From Burkholderiales bacterium (lineage in GTDB: Bacteria; Pseudomonadota; Gammaproteobacteria; Burkholderiales; Burkholderiaceae_C): 64,000 nt of DNA. This document shows, in pieces, positions 56,899 to 64,000 of this stretch; within the stretch, counting starts at the first letter, position 1; each line of letters starts with the position of its first letter. Location: NCBI GenBank assembly GCA_016191525.1, contig JACPOK010000033.1:310001-374000 (forward strand), given 5' to 3'. The notes under the pieces were generated by a model. The model did not search any database and had not been told where the DNA came from. It worked only from the letters and a program-made list of their open reading frames with translations. The translations under genes were made by a program, and so were the position numbers.

Positions 56899-58608
56899 AT
56901 GAACGAGGGAGAACGGGACATCGAGGGCGGCGCGCAACCGCAGCCTCTGGATTCGGCGCGCCGGCGCCTGGTGCTGGGTGGCGCGGGCTATGCGGCCCTG
57001 GCCGGCTCGGGCCTGGGCCTGGCGGGCTGCGGCGGCGGTGGCGGCGCGGAGATCGCCCAGGCCGAAAAGGAGCGATTCGGCTTCGGTGTGGCCAGCGGCG
57101 ACCCGCTGGCCGACCGCGTGATCCTGTGGACCCGCGTGAACCTGCCCGACCCCGCCCCCACCGACGTGCAGTGGGACGTGGCCACCGACGTCAACTTCTC
57201 CAACATCGTGCGTACCGGCAGCGCAGCCACCAACGACGCGCAGGACTACACCGTGAAGGTGGATGCCACCGGCCTGCAGGCCGGCACCCACTACTGGTAC
57301 CGGTTCCGCCACAGCGGGCGCACCTCGGTTACCGGCCACACCAAGACCCTGCCCACCGGCAGCGTGAGCCAGGTGAAGATGGCCGTGTTCTCCTGCGCCG
57401 CCTATCCGCTGGGCCAGTTCCACGCCTATGCCGACGCCGCGCGCCGGCTGGAGATCGACGTGGCGCTGCACCTGGGCGACTACATCTATGAAACCGGGCT
57501 CTCCAATGCGGAGCAAACCGCCGCCGGCGTGCTGGGCCGCAAGGTCGATCCGCAGGGCGAACTGGTCAGCCTGATCGATTACCGCCGCCGCTACGCCCTG
57601 TACCGCACCGACTCGGACCTGCGCGCGGTGCACGCCACCATGCCGATGATCGCGGTGTGGGATGACCATGAATTCATCAACGAAATCTGGCGCGACGGCG
57701 CCAGCGGCCACGACCCCGCCACCGAAGGCAGCTTCGCGGCCCGCCGCGCCGCGGCCGTGCAGGCATATCACGAGTGGATGCCCACCCGCCCGCCCGAGCC
57801 GGCCAACCTGTTCAAGATCAACCGCCGCTTCGACTTCGGCAACCTGATGACGCTGCACATGCTGGACACGCGCGTAATCGGCCGCGACGCGCCCCTGACG
57901 CGAGACGGCTACCTGCTGGGCCAGGCCGCAGACCCCGCGCGCCAGCTGCTCGGACAGGCACAGAGCGACTGGCTCACGGCCGGCCTGCAGGCTTCCACCG
58001 CCACGTGGCAGGTGCTGGGCCAGCAGGTGGTGATGGGCAAGATGAAGATTCCGCAAAGCGTGTACGACAGCTTCAGCGAGGACACGCTGAACGAATACCT
58101 GGGCGCGCTGGAAAAACCCGCCGCATCGCGCACCGCGCGCGAGCAGCTGCTGGTGGCCCAGCCCATGATTCCCTATGAGCTGAACAACTGGAACGGCTTT
58201 GAAGCCGCCCGTGAAAAGGTGCTTTCCACGGCGAAAACGCTGGACAAGAACCTGGTGGTGCTCTCGGGCGACAGCCACAACGCCTGGGCCAACAACCTGA
58301 CGGACGCCACCGGCACCAGCGTGGGCGCGGAATTCGCCGTTACCTCGGTCACCAGCAGAGGGCTGGAACAGGCGCACACCAACGTGAACAAGGCCTTCAT
58401 CGGGGATGCTTTCCTGCGCATGATGCCCGACGTGAAATATGCGCAGACCAGCGACCGGGGCTACAGCATCGTGACCGTGTCGCCCGGTGAAACGCGCTGC
58501 GAATACCTGTTTGTCAGCTCCGTGCTGGATAACAACTTCACTGTTTCGCTGGGCCAGACCATGCGCACGGTGCCGGGCGCGGCGAACCGCAAGGTCGTGG
58601 TCGCCTGA
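56899..58608 (+). CDS. phoD: PhoD-type alkaline phosphatase, Tat-exported putative lipoprotein
   Basis: 569-residue PhoD phosphodiesterase/phosphatase. The N-terminus has a twin-arginine motif (SARRRLVLGG) and then a hydrophobic stretch ending in the lipobox-like LAGC, so it is likely Tat-exported and lipidated. The PhoD-N domain follows (GFGVASGDPLADRVILWTRV), then the metallophosphatase core: VALHLGDYIYETG, IAVWDDHEFINEIW and VVLSGDSHNAWANNL. A PhoD enzyme needs Ca2+ and Fe3+. AGAAGG lies six bases before ATG 56899. Phosphate-regulated expression is usual for the family, but I see no clear pho box in the 115-base gap upstream. Confidence 0.92.
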   Translation: MNEGERDIEGGAQPQPLDSARRRLVLGGAGYAALAGSGLGLAGCGGGGGAEIAQAEKERFGFGVASGDPLADRVILWTRVNLPDPAPTDVQWDVATDVNFSNIVRTGSAATNDAQDYTVKVDATGLQAGTHYWYRFRHSGRTSVTGHTKTLPTGSVSQVKMAVFSCAAYPLGQFHAYADAARRLEIDVALHLGDYIYETGLSNAEQTAAGVLGRKVDPQGELVSLIDYRRRYALYRTDSDLRAVHATMPMIAVWDDHEFINEIWRDGASGHDPATEGSFAARRAAAVQAYHEWMPTRPPEPANLFKINRRFDFGNLMTLHMLDTRVIGRDAPLTRDGYLLGQAADPARQLLGQAQSDWLTAGLQASTATWQVLGQQVVMGKMKIPQSVYDSFSEDTLNEYLGALEKPAASRTAREQLLVAQPMIPYELNNWNGFEAAREKVLSTAKTLDKNLVVLSGDSHNAWANNLTDATGTSVGAEFAVTSVTSRGLEQAHTNVNKAFIGDAFLRMMPDVKYAQTSDRGYSIVTVSPGETRCEYLFVSSVLDNNFTVSLGQTMRTVPGAANRKVVVA

Positions 58609-58611
58609 GCC

Positions 58612-60045
58612 CTAGCGCGCCACCAGAGCGGGCTGCCAGTCCCCGCCCAGCGCCTTGACCAGGAACACCGACACCAGCAGGCGCTGGCCCAGCAGCTGCG
58701 CCGCCTGCCGCTGGCTGGTGAGCAGGGATTGCTGCGCGCTGATCACGTCAAGATAGGTCGCCACGCCGCCCTCATAGCGGTCGGTGGCGAGCTGCAGTAC
58801 GCGCTCGGCGCTGGCGGTAGCCAGCTGCGCCTGGGCCAGAGCCCGGTCCAGCGCGGCGCTGCCGGTGATGCCGTCTTCCACTTCCTGCATGGCCGTCAGC
58901 ACCACGCGCCGGTAGTTGCCCACGGCAGCCTCGTAGCCCGCCTCGGCGAAATCGACATTGGCGTCGATGCGGCCCGCGTCGAACAGCGGCTGGGCCAGCG
59001 AAACGCCCAGCGACCACAGCAGGCTGGGCGCGTCGAACAGGGACGACAGCAAGCGGCTGTCCAAGCCCGCCGCGGGGTTGAAGATGAAGCTGGGGTAGTA
59101 GGCTGCCCGCGCCACGCCGATCTGCGCGTTGGCGGCCGCCATGGCGCGCTCGGCCGAGGCCACGTCGGGGCGGCGCTCCAGCACGTCCGAGGGCAAGCCC
59201 AGCGGGATGGCGGGCGCGATGCGCGGGCTGGTTTCGGCAGCCAGGGCGAACACCGGCGCCGGCGTGCCGACCAGTGTGGCGATGGCGTGCTCGAACTGGT
59301 CGCGCTGGCGGCGCAGCACGTCCACCTGCGTCAGGGTGCTGTCCAGCAGCGCCTGCTGCTGCGCCACGTCCAGGCCGGAGGTGGCGCCCAGGTCGTGGCG
59401 TGCGGTGGCCAGATCCAGCGCACGGCGCTGCAGCGCGATGGAGCGCGACAGCACATCCAGCTCGATGTCCAGCTCGCGCAGGTTGAAGTAGTTGGCGGCC
59501 AGGTCGGAGGTGAGCACCAGCCGCACGTTCTCGAAATCAGCGGCGGATTGCTCGGCCGAAGCCGCGGCTGCGTTCACGGTGCCTTGCACCCTGCCCCACA
59601 GGTCGGCCTCATACGCGACCGAGAACGTCAGGCCGAAGTCGTTCTGGATGGTGGTGAGGTTGGGCGCGTTGTAGTTGGTTAGCGGCCGGTTGGCCGAAAT
59701 CCGCTGGCGGGCGACGCGCCCGCCCAGGCTCAGCTGGGGAAACAGCCCGGCGGATGCGGCATTGACCGTGGCGCGGGCCTGCGCCAGCCGGGCGGTGGCC
59801 ACCGCCAGCGTGGGGCTGGAGGCCAGCGCGCGATCCTGCAGCGCATCCAGCTGCGCGTCGCCGAAGCGGCGCCACCACGGGCCGCGGGCGGCGGCATCGT
59901 TGGGCGTGCCTTCGCGCCACGGCGCTTCGACTTTCCATGCTGCGGGCATGTCCACCGCGGGGCGCTGGTAGGCGGGCTGCGTGGCGCAGCCGGCCAGCGC
60001 TGCGGCTAGCAACACGGCACCCACGGGTGCCAGCCACAGCTTCAC
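58612..60045 (-). CDS. RND efflux outer membrane factor (NodT/OprM family lipoprotein)
   Basis: 477-residue TolC/OprM-type channel. The signal peptide ends in the lipobox LAGC (near residue 20), and the two repeated outer membrane efflux domains are visible (about residues 70-260 and 285-465), with DLWGRVQGTVNAA, LGLPSDVLERRPDVASAERA and VATYLDVISAQQSLL as family blocks. The start overlaps the adaptor gene stop by four bases, so it completes an adaptor-pump-channel system on the minus strand. It may also serve the second RND pump, which has no channel gene of its own. Confidence 0.95.
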   Translation of the reverse strand: MKLWLAPVGAVLLAAALAGCATQPAYQRPAVDMPAAWKVEAPWREGTPNDAAARGPWWRRFGDAQLDALQDRALASSPTLAVATARLAQARATVNAASAGLFPQLSLGGRVARQRISANRPLTNYNAPNLTTIQNDFGLTFSVAYEADLWGRVQGTVNAAAASAEQSAADFENVRLVLTSDLAANYFNLRELDIELDVLSRSIALQRRALDLATARHDLGATSGLDVAQQQALLDSTLTQVDVLRRQRDQFEHAIATLVGTPAPVFALAAETSPRIAPAIPLGLPSDVLERRPDVASAERAMAAANAQIGVARAAYYPSFIFNPAAGLDSRLLSSLFDAPSLLWSLGVSLAQPLFDAGRIDANVDFAEAGYEAAVGNYRRVVLTAMQEVEDGITGSAALDRALAQAQLATASAERVLQLATDRYEGGVATYLDVISAQQSLLTSQRQAAQLLGQRLLVSVFLVKALGGDWQPALVAR

Positions 60046-61265
60046 GGCGCGCCCTTGGCCTGCGCGGGCGCCGCGGGTGTATCCGCCACCACCTGCACCT
60101 TGTCGCCTTCGGCCAGCGAGTCGGACGGGTTGAGCACCAGCCGCTCCTTGCCCGCCAGGCCTTCGGTTATTTCGACGGACTCGCCGTAGTTGCGGCCCAC
60201 GCGCACGGCCTGCAGGTGAACCGCGCCTGCGCCGTCGACGATGGCCACGCGGGTGCCCTCGGCGCGGAACAGCAGCGCGTTGGAAGGCACCGTCAGCGCC
60301 TGGCTGGCCGCCATCGCCAGCGAAACCTGCACGAAGGCACCCGGCAACAGAGCGCCGTCGCGGTTGGGCAGGGCAATCTCCACCTGCATGGTGCGCGATG
60401 CCGCGTCGATGGAGCCCGCCGTGCGGGCCACTTCGCCCTTGAAACTGCGGCCGCGCAGCTCGCCCTGCGTCACCACAGCCGGCTGGCCGGGCTTGACCAG
60501 CTGGGCATACGCCTGTGGCACGTTCACATACACCCGCAGCGGGTCGGTCTGCGCCAGCAGGAACAGGGGCTTGCCGCTACCGTCGATCAGGTCGCCGATG
60601 TCCACGTTGCGCTTGGTGATCACGCCCGCAAAGGGCGCCACCACGCGCTTGAAGCCTTCCAGCTGGCGCAGCCGCTCCACATTGGCGTCGGCCGCGGCCA
60701 GGTTGGCGCGGGCCTGCACGTAGCCGCTGCGCCGCTCTTCCAGCTCCTGCTGCGACACCGCGTCGCGCTTGCGCAGCGCTTCCCAGCGGTCCATGGTGGT
60801 CTTGGCCAGGTCCATGCTGGCGGCCGTCTGCTGGCGCGCGGCGATGGCCTGCGAAAGCTGCTGGTCCAGCTCGGGCGATTCGATCTCGGCCAGCAGCTCG
60901 CCCTTTTCCACCCGGGCGCCGATGTCCTTGTGCCAGCGGCGCAGGTAGCCGCCCGCACGCGCCGCCACCGGCGACTGCACAAAGCCCTGCAGCGTGCCCG
61001 GCAGCGCCAGGGTCTCGCCCGTGCCGCCGCTTCTCACCAGCACGGTCTTGACGTAGAGCAGCGAGCTTTCCCTGGCGGTTGCTTCCAGCGCTTTCGCATT
61101 GCTGGCACGGCTGACGAGCGTTCGGCCCGCTCCTAGGGCCAGCAGCACCAGCACCACGATGGCCGCGATGCGGGTGCGCCGCGCCACCTGTTGGCGCTGC
61201 ACGGGCTCGTCGCCGCCGGGCTGCGGCGGGTGGATGGCGAGTTCCGAATGGCGTTCTTGCGTCAT
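60042..61265 (-). CDS. RND efflux periplasmic adaptor
   Basis: 407-residue membrane fusion protein. It has an N-terminal anchor (RIAAIVVLVLLALGAGRTLV), the lipoyl half QSPVAARAGGYLRRWHKDIG, and an alpha-hairpin (QLSQAIAARQQTAASMDLAK). The second lipoyl half is RVVAPFAGVITKRNVDIG, followed by the beta-barrel and a C-terminal domain. The class with DIGDLIDGSGKPLF resembles CusB/HlyD-like adaptors of heavy-metal or hydrophobe pumps. It overlaps both neighbours by four bases (ATGA), so pump, adaptor and channel are translationally linked. Confidence 0.94.
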   Translation of the reverse strand: MTQERHSELAIHPPQPGGDEPVQRQQVARRTRIAAIVVLVLLALGAGRTLVSRASNAKALEATARESSLLYVKTVLVRSGGTGETLALPGTLQGFVQSPVAARAGGYLRRWHKDIGARVEKGELLAEIESPELDQQLSQAIAARQQTAASMDLAKTTMDRWEALRKRDAVSQQELEERRSGYVQARANLAAADANVERLRQLEGFKRVVAPFAGVITKRNVDIGDLIDGSGKPLFLLAQTDPLRVYVNVPQAYAQLVKPGQPAVVTQGELRGRSFKGEVARTAGSIDAASRTMQVEIALPNRDGALLPGAFVQVSLAMAASQALTVPSNALLFRAEGTRVAIVDGAGAVHLQAVRVGRNYGESVEITEGLAGKERLVLNPSDSLAEGDKVQVVADTPAAPAQAKGAP

Positions 61266-64000
61266 GAGGTTTCCTGGGGCATGCCGCCCTGCGGCGTCGC
61301 GGCGGCTTCGTGCCGGCGCTGCGCACGCCGGGCCAGCCGCTGGTGCACACCGGCGTACAGCACCGGCACGAAAAACAGTGTGGACACCGTTGCAAAAACC
61401 AGGCCGCCGATCACGGCCCGGCCCAGCGGGGCGTTCTGCTCGCCGCCCTCGCCCAGGCCCAGCGCCATGGGGATCATGCCGATGACCATGGCCAGCGCCG
61501 TCATCAGCACCGGGCGGATGCGGGTGGCGCCGGCTTCCAGGGCCGCGGCCAGCGGGGTCGAGCCCACGTCGCGCTGCTGCCGCGCGAAGGAGACCACCAG
61601 GATGCTGTTGGCCGTGGCCACGCCCATGGTCATGATCGCCCCCGTCAGCGCCGGGACACTCAGCGTCGTGCCGGTGATGAACAGGAACCAGGCGATGCCG
61701 GCCAGCGCCGCGGGCAGCGCCGCGATGATGATGCCCGCATCGATCCACGACTGGAAGTTGACGACGATCAGCAGGTACACCAGCACGATGGCCATCGCCA
61801 GCCCCAGGCCCAGCCCGATGAAGGACGACTGCATCGTCTGCACCTGGCCGCGCACCGCCACCTGGCTGCCGCGCGGCAGCTTGGGCCGCACCTGCGCCAC
61901 TGCCTCCTGCACCTTCGAGGCCACGCTGGCCAGGTCGGTGCCCTGCACGCTGACGTACACATCGACGGCCGGCGAGATGTTGTAGCGCGACACGATGGGC
62001 AGCTGGCGCGCCTGGCGCGCCTCCACCACGTTGCCCAGCAGCTGCGGCGGCGCCGCGCCGGCAGCGGTGCTGCCCACCGGGATGTTCAGCAGCGCGTCCA
62101 GCGAGTCCACCTGGTACTGCGGGCTCTGGATGACGATGTTGTAGACCACGCCGTTCTGCGGGTTCAGCCAGAAGGCCGGCGCGGTCTGCGAGCTGCCCGA
62201 CAGCGCGATCAGCACGTTCTGCCCCACGTTGGTCGCCGACAGCCCCATCTGCTGCAGCCGCGTGCGATCCATCTGCAGCGCCAGGCTGGGCCCGTCCAGC
62301 CGCTGGTGCACGTGCGCGTCCACCGCACCCGGGATCTTGCGGATCTCCTTGACCAGCTGCCCGGCCAGTTCGGCGTTGGCCTCCAGGTTGGCGCCCGTGA
62401 ACTGCACGTCGATGGCCGCCGGCAGGCCGAAGTTCAGGATCTGCGTGACGATGTCGGCCGGCTGGAAGAAAAACTCCACGCCGGGAAAGCGTTTGGGCAA
62501 TTCGCGGCGCAGCAAGGTGACGAGCTCTTCCGTCGGCCGGTGGCCTTCGCGCAGCGACATCAGGATCTCCCCGTCCAGCGTGCCGATGGTTCCGGCATTG
62601 CTGTACGACAGGTTGATGCCGCTGTTGGGCACGCCCAGGTTGTCCAGGATGGTCTCGAGTTCGTCTTTCGGGATGAGCTCGCGGATGGCGGCTTCCACGG
62701 CGTCGGCAGCGCGCGCCGTTTCCTCGATCCGGGTGCCGGTGGCCGTGCGCATGTGCAGCCGGATCTGGCCCCCGTCCACGCTGGGAAAGAAGTCCCGGCC
62801 CAGGAAGGGATAAAGCAGGCAGGACAGCAGGCAGAACGCCATGAAGGCCACGCTGAAGCGCCGGCGGTGCGCCAGCAGCGAGGACAGCGACAGCGTATAG
62901 GCGCGGCGCAGCCGCTCGAACTGCGCGTCGAACGCGCGGTACAGCCGCTGCAGCGGGCTCGCGCGCGCGCCCTCGCCGCCGTGCACATTGCCCATGAGCA
63001 GCATCACCAGCGTGGGCACCAGGCTTCGCGACAGGAAGTACGAGGCCAGCATGGCGAACACCACGGCTTCCGCCAACGGCACGAACAGGAAACGCGCCAC
63101 GCCCGACAGGAAGAACATGGGCACGAACACAATGCAGATGCACAGGGTGGACACGAAGGCCGGCACGCCGATCTCGCCCGCCCCCACGTCGATGGCCTCC
63201 AGCAGCGGCTTTCCCAGGTGCATGTGCCGCTCGATGTTCTCGATGGTGACGATGGCCTGGTCCACCAGGATGCCGACGGACAGCGCCAGCCCGCCCAGCG
63301 TCATCAGGTTGAGCGTTTCGCCCAGTGCGTACAGCGCCAGGATGGAAGCCAGGATCGACAGCGGGATCGTGAGGCCGATGATCAGCGTGCTGCGCCAGTT
63401 GCCCAGGAACAGCAGCACCATGGCGGCTGTCAGCGCGGCGGCGATCAGCGCTTCGGCCACCACGCCCTTGATGGCGGCCTTGACGAAGACCGACTGGTCG
63501 AACAGGGGCGTGACCTTGATGTCCTGCGGCATGGTCAGGGCGGCTTTGGGCAGCATGTCGCGGATGTTGGACACGATGTCCAGCGTGGAAGCCCCGCCGT
63601 TCTTCAGCACCGACAGCAGCACGCCGCGCGCGCCGTCCTGGCGCACCACGTTGGTCTGCGGCTGGAACCCGTCGCGCACGAAGGCCACGTCCTTCAGGTA
63701 GGTCGTGGCGCCGCCCACGGTGCGCACCGGCAGGTCGTTCAGGCCGGCGATGGCCTCGGGCGAGCCGTTCATTCGCACCACGTATTCGGTGCCGCCCAGC
63801 TTGGCCGTGCCGGAAGGCAGTATCAGGTTCTGCGTGTTCACCGCGTTCACCACGTCGGCGGGCGCCAGGCCCCGCGCCTGCATGGCCTGGTTGTCCAGGT
63901 CCACCGAAATCACCTTCACCTTGCCGCCGTAGGGGAAGGGAATGGCCACGCCGGGGATGGTCACCAGCTGGGGCCGCAGCGTGTTCACCGCGGCGTCGAA
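61262..64000 (-). CDS. RND efflux permease, N-terminal end outside window
   Basis: About 912 residues of an RND pump; the frame is open to the right edge, so the N-terminus lies beyond the window. The TM core has the proton-relay Asp-like segment LGGLALSVGILVDQAIVTIEN, in which only one acidic residue is visible where HAE1 pumps often have an Asp-Asp pair. Other blocks are LPSVDGGQIRLHMRTATGTR-like FFPSVDGGQIRLHM and, in the second half, LVYLLIVVNFQSWID and GAIMTMGVATANSILVVSFA. The C-terminal spans end near TLFFVPVLYAG. It is followed without a gap by its adaptor and channel genes. Confidence 0.94.
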   Translation of the reverse strand, partial: FDAAVNTLRPQLVTIPGVAIPFPYGGKVKVISVDLDNQAMQARGLAPADVVNAVNTQNLILPSGTAKLGGTEYVVRMNGSPEAIAGLNDLPVRTVGGATTYLKDVAFVRDGFQPQTNVVRQDGARGVLLSVLKNGGASTLDIVSNIRDMLPKAALTMPQDIKVTPLFDQSVFVKAAIKGVVAEALIAAALTAAMVLLFLGNWRSTLIIGLTIPLSILASILALYALGETLNLMTLGGLALSVGILVDQAIVTIENIERHMHLGKPLLEAIDVGAGEIGVPAFVSTLCICIVFVPMFFLSGVARFLFVPLAEAVVFAMLASYFLSRSLVPTLVMLLMGNVHGGEGARASPLQRLYRAFDAQFERLRRAYTLSLSSLLAHRRRFSVAFMAFCLLSCLLYPFLGRDFFPSVDGGQIRLHMRTATGTRIEETARAADAVEAAIRELIPKDELETILDNLGVPNSGINLSYSNAGTIGTLDGEILMSLREGHRPTEELVTLLRRELPKRFPGVEFFFQPADIVTQILNFGLPAAIDVQFTGANLEANAELAGQLVKEIRKIPGAVDAHVHQRLDGPSLALQMDRTRLQQMGLSATNVGQNVLIALSGSSQTAPAFWLNPQNGVVYNIVIQSPQYQVDSLDALLNIPVGSTAAGAAPPQLLGNVVEARQARQLPIVSRYNISPAVDVYVSVQGTDLASVASKVQEAVAQVRPKLPRGSQVAVRGQVQTMQSSFIGLGLGLAMAIVLVYLLIVVNFQSWIDAGIIIAALPAALAGIAWFLFITGTTLSVPALTGAIMTMGVATANSILVVSFARQQRDVGSTPLAAALEAGATRIRPVLMTALAMVIGMIPMALGLGEGGEQNAPLGRAVIGGLVFATVSTLFFVPVLYAGVHQRLARRAQRRHEAAATPQGGMPQETS

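Overview
This 64 kb window is a GC-rich, densely packed piece of chromosome from a betaproteobacterium of the order Burkholderiales. It is most likely a member of the Comamonadaceae, near Ramlibacter, Variovorax or Polaromonas. The placement rests on gene content and order (cysI-DUF934-cysH-cysD-cysN; ilvB-ilvN-ilvC with pssA-leuA; ECF sigma factor-DUF3619-DUF3106-RDD; aat-bpt) and on recall of family sequences, because no search could be run. I see no phage, insertion sequence, CRISPR array or plasmid function. Nearly all genes look intact. Only the two edge genes (cysI-like at the left, an RND pump at the right) are cut by the window.

Layout. 1-5.6 kb: sulfate assimilation genes, then a 7Fe ferredoxin and its reductase. 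5.6-8.0 kb: a TPP riboswitch in front of a TonB-dependent receptor. 8.0-12.3 kb: tRNA-Asn, an orphan pseudopilin, the two N-end-rule aminoacyl transferases, an IclR regulator and a penicillin-binding endopeptidase. 12.4-21.4 kb: branched-chain amino acid block (two tandem leuA genes behind a leucine attenuator, pssA, an inserted serine hydrolase, ilvC, ilvN, ilvB). 21.7-24.9 kb: sigma factor chain, diacylglycerol kinase and a LOG protein. 24.9-31.0 kb: PII protein, NAD synthetase, a DUF482 acyltransferase-fold protein, a wax ester/triacylglycerol synthase, an esterase and a KTSC protein. 31.0-34.1 kb: soluble and proton-pumping pyrophosphatases. 34.1-40.8 kb: an epimerase, a TetR gene with its palindromic operators and a di-iron-like hydrolase, a sensor kinase and an aldehyde dehydrogenase. 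40.8-44.2 kb: a five-gene envelope module (DUF4214, TlpA, DUF4266, DUF3570, ApbE). 44.3-48.1 kb: an SDR, then moaA-mobA-moeA. 48.1-64 kb: a MAPEG protein, two RND efflux systems, rnhA, a methyltransferase, gloB, mltD and a PhoD phosphatase.

The most unusual signals are these. (1) A ~66 bp repeat occurs four times. Two copies are read in the same frame as protein segments of unrelated genes, and the DUF482 gene also carries a second, GC-rich insertion. (2) The DUF4214-TlpA-DUF4266-DUF3570-ApbE operon looks like an uncharacterised periplasmic/outer-membrane redox module. (3) A leucine leader peptide with rare CTA codons and an attenuator precedes two tandem isopropylmalate synthases of different type. 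(4) Two perfect TetR-type palindromes lie 43 bp apart. (5) A sensor kinase has glutamine where the phosphoacceptor histidine should be. (6) At least eight genes have a -10-like hexamer 6-10 bases before the start codon, which suggests leaderless transcripts.
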